This document shows, piece by piece, positions 21,942 through 40,746 of a stretch of 64,000 nt of DNA. The notes beneath the pieces are model-generated. The model had not been told where the DNA came from. It did no database searches and was given only the letters and a program-made list of their open reading frames with translations. The stretch is from Chionoecetes opilio. Lineage: Eukaryota > Arthropoda > Malacostraca > Decapoda > Majidae. How positions within the stretch are numbered: the first letter of the stretch is position 1; each line of letters starts with the position of its first letter. A program made the position numbers and the translations under genes. The stretch lies in assembly GCA_016584305.1 (NCBI GenBank), contig JACEEZ010018080.1, positions 151,001-215,000 on the forward strand, in the 5' to 3' direction.

Positions 21942-24178
21942 CCTAATATTGTAGCCTCTTAACGAGTGTGCAAATTTGATGAACCGCTGAAGCCTAGCGG
22001 TTGGGGCTGGCAAAGGAGCCAGCAAGACCCCTATCACTTGATCAGGCTCTATTTCTGCTATGTCCTCCATCCCAGGAAGATGAAGGTGTTTTCCTTCACC
22101 CATTTTGGTGGACTTTCTTAGATACGACACATTAAACTTGGTGGGGTTTTCGGAACAATCAATAATTTTGGCAACATAATTGACAGGAGTGCCCTTCATC
22201 TTCCCTTCCTCGACTTTTAGTTCCACCAAGATGAAATCCCCCCAACTCCGGAGCCTTATTTTCGAATATGCTAGCAGCTTCTTCAAGTGGTGGGTCATCG
22301 TCAAAATCTTCGTCTGAATATTCAGAAGAGTCATTCAGTTCCAGCTGAGCATCCAATGCCTCTGAACTGTCCGAATCGTGTTCGGAGGTGGGGCCTTTTG
22401 GTGGCCTTCTTCTGGGGTGGAACACTCTTCTTCTCTTTCCGCGCCTGTTTTTCTCTCAAGCCCTCTATGGCCTCGCTGTCTTCCGTCAAAATACAGGATT
22501 TCACTCTTTTCCTCCCCTTGCCAAGGGGTCTGGGAGGGCCTTTGGGATATGGGCGGACATGTTCAGGGGATATGACTTCCACAGGACCTTGTGGTTCATT
22601 GTTGTGTGTTGCTGGAGCTTGTGGATCGTTGATGTCGGTCGTTGGAGTTTGTGTATCGTTGCTGTCGGTCGGTAGAGTTTGTGGATTGTTGCTGTCATTT
22701 TCCAAATCAGATGGACCTGCCTCGTGTCTCACTTCCTGGGCTTCATGATTGCGCTCTTCGTTTTCAATATTGGTTTGTACCTCTGGGTGGTCTAATGTGG
22801 CCTCGTTGATGACTGCTGTGTGTATCTCTGCAATGGGGGGAGCCTCTCTTTCACTGACAGAGGATGCAAGATAATCAATGTCTGTGAAAATGTCCCGATT
22901 TATTGGCCATATGCTGTGGCTCTAAAACCAGCGAGAACATTATTGGGCGTGCATGCTCTGATCCAGGCCTGTGAAGCCATTTCAGGGATGATTTGCTCAC
23001 GGACAGGAGTGTGGGGATTATTGAGCTGGTAGTCCGACATTAGCACACGATAGCAGGACTTGAAGGGGCCATAAACACTTACATCTAAGGGTTGTAGCTT
23101 TGCAGTTGTGTGTGGGGGAAGAGTCACAATGACTATGCCATTGTTGATGGCATATTCGATGGCAGCAATGTTCATATGGCACTGAGCGTTGTCCATTATG
23201 AGAATGATTTTGTTGTCTTGACTACAATAGGTCTTGTTTTTAATATGCTCAAGGGTTTCAAGGAAGCACTCACCATTCATCCACCCAGTGTGGTGAAAAA
23301 TACCCCTTTGAGCCATCTAGTGTCCCTCGCATAAAATCGTCGTTCACTTCGCTTCCGAGGGATTATGAATACTGGAGTATGTAGTGCCCCGCAGCGTTTA
23401 TAATCCCGACAAAAGTCATGCTGGCTCCCCGTTCCCTGGAAATCTGTGTTGCTACAGGCTGCCCTTTCTGGCACACAACTTTGATAGGCTTGACTACAGT
23501 TGCTTATGCTACTCTCATCCATGTTATAGATTTCTGTCGGGGCTTAACTCATATTTGTCCATAGCAGTAGTGTAAGCTTTGAAAAATGTGTCCACGTTTA
23601 CTTTGTTAAAGCTTATTATTCTAGCAATGGACATTCCTTCGGGACTTTTCAGAGACATGATGGGATGCCTATCCATGTAAGAGTAATACCAATTTCACTA
23701 GCCAATTTCTCGGTGTGCCACTTCTTTGGGATGCGGGGGCACTTGATAGCTGCAGCGTACTCATAGGCAAGGTGGCGGAAATCCTTCCTGGGAAGTCCGT
23801 AAAACAACTTTGCCACCTTTATGGCATACGAGCAGAGGCTGGTCTCCTGTTTCTGTAGTAAAATATCTTATTGAAGTTGGGTTCTAATGGAACGAAGGTA
23901 ATTCCATCCGACTTGGCCTCGCTTCTCTTGAGAGCATCCTGAAAGAAAAAACCTCTTTTAGTAAGCCTATTTTGCCTATAGACATAACATATTAATAGGC
24001 CTAATAATAATATTAATAATATTATTAACATGCCTAATGTTAATGTTAATAGTAATAATATCCCTAACAATAATATTAATAATATTATTAATAGGCCTAA
24101 TGTTAATGTTAATAGTAATAATATCCCTAGGCTAGGCCTAGGCTAGGCTACCTGTTACCGGTACCGGTACCCTATTTT

Positions 24179-24225
<47 letters not shown>

Positions 24226-24389
24226 CTGAACATAAATTGACATAACAACCTGCAGGGTCATAACTTTGACGTGGAACTCTGCACAGGCCTTCCGGATGCT
24301 GCATTTTGTTGTCACTTTGTAGTGGAAGCTTTCTCAAGGTTTGCTCGGTCTGTCTGACGCAGCCCCTTCGCAGTGAACTTCCGTGGCAT
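21942..24389 (-). pseudogene. pogo/Tigger-type DDE transposase, broken
   Basis: In order on the minus strand: a start MPRKFTAKGLRQTD; a helix-turn-helix piece SIRKACAEFHVK in a shifted frame; a (GA)n tract (24180-24220); the second DNA-binding helix region (HPIMSLKSPEGMSIARI then FNKVNVDTFFKAY, about 23560-23670); then the DDE_1 catalytic domain. Acidic residues are NMDES (first D), IIMDNAQCH-like (second D) and QPLDVSVYGPFK (third D), with 35 residues between the second and third, so DD35D. After the catalytic core come a P-rich SPEHVRPYPK linker, an acidic DSDSSE stretch and a GDFILV...GYNIR module common at the ends of arthropod pogo-type transposases. At least four frame disruptions (near 24325, 23700, 23535, 22900 and 22240) make it non-functional. 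It mobilises DNA by cut-and-paste in intact relatives. Confidence 0.85.
24180..24220. repeat. (CT)n microsatellite inside the transposase region
   Basis: About 20 CT units, falling between the helix-turn-helix and core domains of the broken transposase. Confidence 0.95.
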
Positions 24390-25331
24390 TCTGGGACCTG
24401 AAATGAACCATCAAAATTTAGGTTTGGTATAGTGGTTTAAAGGGCAACATACTGTGGATGAACCGTACAGCAAGCTTTTCATGATGTACGGTACATCCAC
24501 ATGTTACACAAGGACATTTAAAAATAAATAATAAACTTGTAAACATTTCTAATTAACCAACTGATGTTTGAAACAAAGGTCAGAGGATGTTTATTTGATA
24601 TGCACCCCCTTAATTAAGTGTATTTTTTAATGTTCTTGTTCAGTTACTAAACACAAGAAACATACTGGTAAAACACCACAAGGATTATGAACAGATGAAT
24701 GAAATCACTACTGTGATAGGTGTCACTATCTAATATTATGTTGCTGCATCCTACTTGACATTATTGAAAACACATAACCCATACCAGAATTTTAAATTTT
24801 TTGTTTACACTGTGGATGTTACCTACATTTAAAAACCACACTGTACGAAGTGTCCACATGACGCCATTCACATGTAAACCAACATTTCGGATCGTTCGCG
24901 TGGCTGGAATGTCTTTATATCCCTTTGGTACATCACAACTGAACACATTTCGATACTTAATACCTTACCCCCACACTGCTGGCATATTCATGAACACAAG
25001 AGACCATGAAATGGAGGCCAAATATTACATGGGACATGCCAAAAACAACAAAACTCACCTCTAAAATTATCCAAGCGCCGACCATCCAAATCTCTCCCGC
25101 TCAGCTGATCGAACCCCTTTTCTCTTACTACATTTAAACGGTAACTATCCTAAACCTATAAATATGGCCAAGGGAGCATTTGTACGTTACATCCATATGT
25201 ACGGTTTCTCCCCAACCCACCCTACATCTGCAATAAAGAATTCAAAAACCACTTGCCACCATTTACATATATACATTTCCAGTCCAACATCCCTAACTTT
25301 TGCTTTTCTCTCTTATTACACCGTCCATGTA

Positions 25332-25972
25332 CAGTAAAAGCCTTATAACTCGGCACTGTATAACTCGGAATTTGATATAACTCGGCATGGCAAAGACAAG
25401 TTTTTTTTTTTTTTTTTTTTTTTTTTCTAAATTTATTTTTATTACAGTGTAGGCAGGCAGTGAGCTCCATGGGTGGGATGGTAGGCCCTGGAGGCTCACT
25501 CGAGGGCTGTTATGGTTGGCCCTCGCCCGTGGTGGCGCAGGCAGGATTCTTATAGTGACGCCTGTGATTAGAGGCTCATGCCGCCCCCTGTGTCCTCCCA
25601 TGCACTCGCAGTCGAAGGTAGAGTTAATGGACAGGGCATATTGTTGCAGTAATTAAGTGCTCAAGTGATGTAAAATTAAGTTGTGCAGGTACAATACTGT
25701 ATACAATACAGTACAGAGTTGTGATTATACAGTGATTAAAGTGTTAAAATGCGACTGAGTCCCCCTAACATCTTCTACATGTTACAACAAGGCTCCCCTC
25801 TCCTTGGATTACATGCCTGCTGCTACCCGTTCATTAGTAAGTGTAGTTTTTATGCTTTTACAGTACTGTAATTTTTTTTTTTTTTTTTTTTTTTACCCAT
25901 ATCAGAGGAGGACATTGCATAACTCGGCAAGGGCCAGAACCCCTATCGTGCCGAGTTATAAGGCTTTAACTG
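25332..25972. mobile_element. Tigger-like MITE, 641 bp, carrying a SINE
   Basis: Left end CAGTAAAAGCCTTATAACTC, right end its reverse complement with one change, bounded by TA at 25330-25331 and 25973-25974. AACTCGG motifs repeat at both subtermini. An S1 SINE fragment on the minus strand with its A/T tail occupies about 25400-25640, so the SINE inserted into this MITE. Confidence 0.88.
25440..25640 (-). repeat. SINE S1 copy nested in a MITE
   Basis: Shares TAGGCAGGCAGTGAGC, CTCGCCCGTGGTGGCGCAGG and TGCACTCGCAGTCGAAGG with the copies at 7790 and 60040. The tRNA-like head is missing. Confidence 0.75.
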
Positions 25973-25974
25973 TA

Positions 25975-26624
25975 CAGTAAACCCTTCATGCTCGCGGGTT
26001 TCAGGCTCGCGGATTTGATTACTCGCGGGTTTTCAACCTCCCCCTTTTTTTCTTTTTTTTCTACTCCCTCCCAATTGCTTGCTCTCTACAGGGGCCTTAT
26101 CCGTCCATGTATGGAGTATGTCTCACATGTTTGGGGAGGATCCACTCATACAGCTCTCCTAAACAGGGTTGAGTCAAAAGCTTTTCGTCTCATCAACTCC
26201 TCTCCTCTGACTGACTGTCTTCAATCTTTAAATCACCGCCGCAATGTTGCTTCTCTTGCTCTCTTCTACCGTTACTTTCATGCTCACTGCTCTTCTGAAC
26301 TTGCTAACTGTGTGCCTCCCCCACTCCTGCGGCCTCGCTGCACAAGACTTTCTACTCATTCTTATCCCTATTCTGTCCATCTTCCTAATGCAAGAGTTAA
26401 TCAGTATCTTTACTCTTTCATCCCTTTCACTGGTAAACTCTGGAACTCTTCCTGTTTCTATTTTTCCACTTTCCTATGACTTAAATCTTTTCAAAAGAAG
26501 AGTAACAAGACACCTCCCGAACTAAATTGGCCTACCCCTCTGTTTTTATTTTATTCTCTTACTGTCTTCTTTATAGGGACTGGCGACTAAGCGGGTAACC
26601 CCCACGAGCATGAAGAGTTTATTG
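25975..26624. mobile_element. Tigger-like MITE, 650 bp, carrying a LINE fragment
   Basis: Left end CAGTAAACCCTTCATGCTCG. The right end (26598-26624) is the diverged reverse complement ending in ...GAGTTTATTG, then TA (26625-26626). It shares its left TA (25973-25974) with the preceding MITE. Repeated CTCGCGG motifs mark the left subterminus. Confidence 0.8.
26060..26560 (+). pseudogene. LINE RT C-terminal fragment inside a MITE
   Basis: Encodes LLALYRGLIRPCMEYVSHVW then LLNRVESKAFRLI, the standard C-terminal segment of Jockey/CR1-like RTs. It ends after a frame change with DLNLFKRRVTRHL. Related pieces occur at 48640-49000 and 51955-52115. 5' truncated. Confidence 0.8.
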
Positions 26625-26823
26625 TATTTATATTTTTTCAGATCTGAATGCCGATAGCAGAATTTATAGAGAAAGATCTAAGAAAATTTGGAATAAAGTG
26701 ACCCTGCTGGGAAAGCTTGGTGTGTATACACTGAAATTGTCAGACTGTGCAGCATGGCGAGCTGACAGCCTTTCAAACACCTCCAAATCCCGGCAGAAGC
26801 TGGCGATCTTTCCCTCCTGTGAA

Positions 26824-26854
<31 letters not shown>

Positions 26855-27823
26855 ACCCAAGCCACAAAACACAATATATGATTTATGCTATGCAACGAAT
26901 AAGCTGTCACGCAAAATGTATGAATAAAAATTACATGCATTTATCACTAGTTTATTTGCATTCATCATCTTTTAGACAGTTTCATATTGTTGATGGTGTT
27001 AACTGTTCAGATTGAATTTTCAGGTATTCTATTTTCTTGAATGCCATCCTACGTGTGCAGAGAAGAGGTTTTTGCATCAATAGTGTCTCTATGGTGTCAC
27101 CTTATTGTAGGGTTGTGTGCCACGTGACAATGTAAACAAGGCTTATCTCATGGCGTCATGTGCGACCCGCCGTCCCGCTCACACATTAGAACACAGGCTT
27201 CCATGTTATTGAAACAGTACATTATGAACGGGAATCATTCTCCTGTGCTAGACTTTATTTACAAACTATTGTTACTATCATAACAACTAATGTTTCTTCT
27301 CTTGTTCTTTCAGATAAAGTCTATGTTCATTTTTGGTGTGAAATAAACATATCATCAAGAACAAGTCTTTCTTTATGAACATAGACTTTATTCTTGCTGG
27401 GGTGCTCTAACACGGAGGCTAATAGCGATGGGAGGCTGCCAGGCAAGCAAGAAAGGCACGTAGTAACAGGGCGGCACGGATCTTCCGTGGATATTGAAAC
27501 GTGGATATTGTGGTGTAGTGTTGACATGATGTGAAGTGATGCAGCCGCTGCCTACACTTCACCATCCCCAACCCTCTCAAGCATCAGTACAAGAACCCTA
27601 GAGGCTACACACCAACACAACAGCTCAGCCACAAGGAACATCACCTACAGATGCTTGACTTGCTAGTCTTATGTACAACTCTATGTAGTCATTATATACT
27701 GTAGTGCTGCTCTTATGTATGTGACATTATGCTCTATCACGTTATAATGCAGTATTGTGTTAGGTGTGGGATGCTATGAGTTATGGCATGTCATGGTGCA
27801 AAGGTGTTACATGTCACCTCATA
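26625..27823. other. MRM2 3' flank and intergenic DNA
   Basis: A (GT)n tract lies at 26826-26854. An inverted repeat of about 19 bp (27312-27330 with 27375-27394) contains the minus-strand AATAAA at 27387-27392, a candidate MRM2 polyadenylation signal. No other gene is seen. Confidence 0.5.
27387..27392 (-). terminator. Candidate poly(A) signal of MRM2
   Basis: AATAAA on the minus strand about 430 bp after the MRM2 stop codon. It is the first clear canonical hexamer I noticed downstream; the cleavage site is not confirmed. Confidence 0.4.
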
Positions 27824-36397
<8,574 letters not shown>

Positions 36398-37146
36398 CAC
36401 GCCTGCTGTACACGTCTTGCTGTGACGGTCTACACACGTCAATACTTCGGCCACATTGCCTGGTTTACTATGTAGTGGCTAAATTCTTGCTTGCCAAACT
36501 TGCCACTCTAGTCTATTCACCTATTTCTATGCTTTCAGTTCAGTTAGGGATCGGGAGTCTGGCCTTTTTCATCGGCAGTTGATTTGTTGACAGTCGGGAC
36601 ATATTACTTTCCAACGGGCAACGGCATCTCCTCGAGGCTTTGTCAAAAGCCAAGCACCTCATTTTCTACATTCACTATTTATTCATAGATTTTGCTTCTA
36701 TGTGTTTCAATCTAGATCTATTTAGTAGGTAGACTATTATTTCTCTTACAAGTGAACAATACTCGTAGTTTTCAAATTTTCCATCACACAGCTGTTTCAG
36801 ACTTTATTCCTTTAAATAGATACTCTTATGTATTTGATTAATCCATCCCATCTATGTACGTGGCCATAATGAATCATTCCATTGTTCATGGTATATAAAT
36901 TAGTTCTCACGGAATGAAACCTTAAACTTTAATTTCGCAGGATGTTGAAGTAAAATAAATAAATAAAAATTCAGCGGTGTAAAATTACCTTTACAAATCA
37001 TTATTACACATGGACTCAAATTAGTGCAGCGACAAAATAACTGAATTAACACTTAACACAACTTCACTGCACTCCTATAAGAACTATAATGCAGCAGACA
37101 AACACTAGGTAATCAAGAGTAAAGAACGATGATTTGATATTAAATA
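36398..37146. promoter_or_regulatory. MRM2 upstream region and intergenic gap to SELENOM
   Basis: About 750 bp between the MRM2 start and the SELENOM poly(A) signal; both genes are on the minus strand. It must hold the MRM2 promoter and 5' UTR. I see no TATA box at a convincing position, and no other gene. Confidence 0.4.
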
Positions 37147-37152
37147 TTTATT
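37147..37152 (-). terminator. Distal poly(A) signal of SELENOM
   Basis: AATAAA on the minus strand, 295 bp after the stop and downstream of the SECIS candidate, so its use would keep the SECIS in the mRNA. A proximal AATAAA at 37426-37431 lies upstream of the SECIS and would remove it. Confidence 0.6.
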
Positions 37153-37179
37153 CAAAATGTTTACGGCATGCAGAAGACA

Positions 37180-37272
37180 CTGTTGGAGCAAGTGAGCCAA
37201 GTAGTGTTCCAGAAGTGATGTGGGTTGCCGCCCTTTCCACCACCTCCTTCATGAGTGGCTCCCTCACTCCAC
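37180..37272 (-). promoter_or_regulatory. SECIS element candidate in the SELENOM 3' UTR
   Basis: Read on the minus strand: the ATGA quartet is at 37252-37249, then 12 nt (AGGAGGTGGTGG), then an apical AAA, then CCAC/CTTCT segments that pair back with GTGG/AGGAG, then GGAA (an NGAN quartet) at 37210-37207. The flanks AGTG...AGCC and GGCT/CACT can form the basal helix. ATGA-to-AA spacing of about 12 nt matches eukaryotic SECIS elements. The pairing was done by eye and includes an internal bulge. Confidence 0.6.
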
Positions 37273-37446
37273 TCCTGTGTCCCAGACATGCCACGCTGTG
37301 TCCTCACTACCTTACAACCATAAGGCAGCAAACCACACTCATTAAGTACCATTTCAGCTCTCATTCAACACTGAAATCCACATTACTAGAAAAATACCTC
37401 TAAAATGAAGAATTCTTTTTTAATATTTATTCTTTGGTAATGAAAT

Positions 37447-40380
37447 CTATAGTTCTTCCTTCTCCATGTAGGGGCCTTCTTTGTACTCCTCTGGGACCTC
37501 TTCTTCCTTAGTGCCCTTCTTGTAGAAACCCTTTTTGAGCATCAGCTGATTGATCTCTTCCTGCGTCAGCTTCTTGAGGTCAACGCGCTCCAGCACCTCA
37601 TCATTCTTGTTTAGTATCAAGAGTTCTGGTGGCGCCCCTCCGATGTGTTGGAACTTTGCGTTGTGGCTGCCAACACGTCAAGGAAAACAAAGTGCAGTCT
37701 TATCTATTGACATTAAAACTTATATCTCTTGTACCTCTTATCGCTTGTACCTCTGATTATCCTGCATGACACTACAACCATCCTGTAATATTCTAGTCTG
37801 AGCATTTCCCTCCTAACATTTATCTCACACAACCCGCACACTGCTATTTCAACCTAAGCCCTCTCACACCAGCTGTTTCGTGATTTTCCAATTTCTTCAT
37901 TTCATACTCTCAGCATACTAAATTCTCCAGAGACAGATAAGTGGTTTCTTCTCACACAAGGCACACTACCTATCAAAGATCATCATGGTTAAGATGAGCC
38001 TTGGTAAAATTTTATTATCCTACCACTTTAAACTAAACCTAAATATGTCTCGGGCTAGTCCCAATATCCTTCTCTTGATACCATGAATCTTTGTTTGCGG
38101 CAATACTACAATCCTCAAAAAAGTATTACTTAAAGAGGCTGCAGTGTTCTGCTGAGCAAACATTAACATAGAACTACGTAAATTGACATAAAAGATAAGA
38201 CTTGTGGATACCAGGATATAATAAATTTCATTCCCTTATCTACTTAGCACACCTATCTTCCTAGAGTAATAAAATAAAGTTTATTACACACATGCTCATA
38301 TTGTCTACCCTCTTAGCTTGGTGGTTAAAGGCAAGGCATTAAGGGAGCCTGGAACCTGACTTTATAGCACCTCTTGGAGACGCAACTGCAACTTGACTCA
38401 TTTAACCACACTTAAGAAATCAACATTAGATTTTCCATACCTATTAAACCCTTCAAGGTGTTCGTTATATTACAGCAGTCTAAGTAACAAAAGAAAATGT
38501 TGGTATTTTAACTTAGAATACAGAGGAGTAGTTTTCCCTGCAGTCGCTCCCTTTCAGAATACTTAACATGGATAAGTAGTTGTAATAGCTAGGCAATAAA
38601 AGGATACAAGAGGTCGAGGTCCTGCTGGATGAATTGCTTCGCCCCAGGATACCTGTTGAGCTGTCATCCACTACAGCTCTGGAAGTGAGAGGATGAACTT
38701 ATTACCCTATACTCGTGCAGGACTTTGCCATCAGTCTCAACACGCCAAGTATACTAATTTTATCATCAATCGCTACAAGACGAAGAGATGCTACCATAGA
38801 TGACACAGTTTGGCTGATATAAATAAGTTCCTCATTCACTAGCTAATGTGCTATTGCTTCACAAGGTAACCTGCCTCCTATGTATTCAACAACTTTTGTT
38901 ATAACGGTGTAAACTAAGGGTTGCATACAAGGGCGTACTAAAAATATAAAGTCGCCAATGTACAAAACACTAAATGAATAAAAAAGAAATCCGTGAGATA
39001 CAAAAGACTACTGCAACTTTAAATGTGTCAACTATCAGCCTGTTTGATCAAGTGATTGTACTACCAGGTGTTTTGGTTCGTGATATATGCTTCCTCAGGT
39101 GTGCACTGCCACGTGTACAAGCACCCAGGTGGCAGAGGGCGACGCAATGCAGGTGGCAGCCAATCAACCACATCCTCGTACGTGTTAATCACTGACGCGA
39201 CGCACACGTGTCAGCCACCACCACATGTCAAACACGGGGCGGGGGGGGTTGAGATGTCAATGTTCCCCCCAATGGTATGGAAGAACATCGCATAGTTCAA
39301 AATAATTACTTTTATCCAAGTAGAATGGTATATATTTAACTTTTTTACTCTCTTACTTACACAAAACTCAAGCTTACACACACACACACACATCCTGTCC
39401 TCAAATTTACTTTCCCCAAACCTGCGTCACTATCAGCGTTCTTTACACAATCAAACTATTGCTATCTGACGGCAAAGCTTGTAATCAGTTCGTGATTGTG
39501 TGCATATGCTGGTTCACAGGACTTGACACAAAGCTGAACAAGGAAGAACCACCAATAAATAAAAAAATAAAAAAAAAAAAATAGTAATTAAACTTTCCGT
39601 CAGCTTTAACACTAATATGAGAATATAAAAACTATTAAAAAAAACAAGCTGGAATAATCTTACCCATTTGAATTCGCGCGCCAATAGTAAGATCCTTCGC
39701 TCTATCATTATTAACAACATGCAAAAATATATCTTAAAACGCCAGCTTATATGGGACAAATTATAACAAATTAAGAATAGTGAAAATACCATTGAATGAT
39801 TGATATATCTACCGACGAAAAATACGTGCGTGTGTCCCGCCACCTGACAGCACCAATCACAGCCCGTCACGCACACCATGAGGCATGACGTAACAACAAC
39901 ACCACCTCTGTGACAACCTTGCGTCATAACAAAACAACCACCACCAAACTACAACATGCAGTTATTTCCCTTCCGCAATAACCCACAACTAAAAGCAAAT
40001 AACTTATCACATCCGTACTGCTACTTCCATAACAAAATAATACATTATAAGCATGAAAGCCAAGGCAATGCAACCACAGAGTATGCAACAAGTGTGAAAT
40101 GCTACGCTATCCTTAAATACAGCTATCGTTCAGTAACATTGAGGCATAAACTGATAACTGACGATATAATAATGTAAATGATTCTTGATGGTACCTAACA
40201 TATAGTCTACATTTAACTGTTCACACCTCTACGTTACTTAATGCCCACATCACCACCATACATGTATCACGCCCTTACCTCCACCCTGGCCTTGGCGACG
40301 CCCGTATCCTGCACGTCATCCGCCAGCGCCAAACAAGCGCCGAGGAGGAGGAAGGCAACAGTCCATCCGCGCGCCATCAT
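37447..40380 (-). CDS. SELENOM: Selenoprotein M, ER thioredoxin-like oxidoreductase
   Basis: Three exons on the minus strand: 40380-40279, 38678-38608, 37666-37447; GT-AG introns, phases consistent, 130 aa including Sec. Residues 1-20 form a signal peptide ending LGACLALA. ARVE then leads into SCSGUQLNR, where the CxxU redox motif is C36-S37-G38-U39 (vertebrates have CGGU). The rest matches SELENOM: F-HN, GGAPPELL, LERVDL, LTQEEINQL, GFYKK, VPEEY. The C-terminus KEEL is a KDEL-type ER retention signal. The family are ER proteins with a thioredoxin fold, linked to redox and calcium regulation. The Sec codon is an in-frame TGA, and a SECIS candidate lies in the 3' UTR. A standard gene caller would stop at residue 38 or skip exon 2. 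A second ATG follows immediately (MM); either may be used. Confidence 0.94.
38664..38666 (-). promoter_or_regulatory. SELENOM: Selenocysteine codon (TGA) of SELENOM
   Basis: TGA in frame within exon 2, codon 39, between GGA (Gly) and CAG (Gln). It aligns with the Sec of the known family and is followed by conserved QLNR, so it is recoding and not a nonsense mutation. Confidence 0.92.
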
Positions 40381-40746
40381 GCTCGGTTGTGTTCTGGGCG
40401 GAGCATTTTGCGGCTTTTGCCTCCCTCTTGTTTATATTTTCTCTTCCGTCTCTATTTCCTTGATCTAATGATTGAAATAGAATAAGAAAATTATGATAAA
40501 CAATAAAATCTACTTATTTATCCTCTATTTGTATTCAAAATGTAAATTCATAAAATCTTGTGATATCAAATGTTTGAAATTCATGATTTATTGAAATTAA
40601 TGTCAGGTTTATGGTAAAAGTTGATGATTCTCAAAATACTGATATTTTTTCACAACAACTATAAGTATAGCTTACCCATGACATTTTTGGAGTCATATTT
40701 TTTCCAAGCCGGGATGCAGATGCTCGATTGACTACATAAACAAACC
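40381..40746. promoter_or_regulatory. Divergent promoter of SELENOM and PRPF19
   Basis: Only 366 bp separate the two start codons, which point away from each other. The region next to SELENOM is GC-richer and the middle is AT-rich. No TATA box is convincing. Shared, bidirectional transcription is inferred from spacing only. Confidence 0.65.

Larger units (their letters stand above)
21220..25222 (-). mobile_element. Complete pogo/Tigger-like DNA transposon, 4.0 kb
   Basis: Terminal inverted repeats begin GGGTGGGTTGGGGA and continue to a shared ACCGTACA block about 18 bp in (21220-21245 and 25197-25222). Both sides are bounded by TA (21218-21219, 25223-25224), the target duplication of the Tc1/mariner-pogo group. 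The transposase is read on the minus strand (24389-21942). GATGTACGGTACATCC-like palindromes recur subterminally near 24483. At 4 kb the element is longer than typical pogo elements because of a long 5' part and a C-terminal extension. Confidence 0.85.

Noticed and set aside
22287..22748. Plus-strand open frames opposite the transposase
   Set aside because: Antisense to the transposase C-terminal region, with no recognisable protein.
38664..38666. TGA in SELENOM exon 2 as a nonsense mutation
   Set aside because: It sits at the family's Sec position within CxxU, the downstream frame is conserved to a KEEL end, and a SECIS candidate follows.
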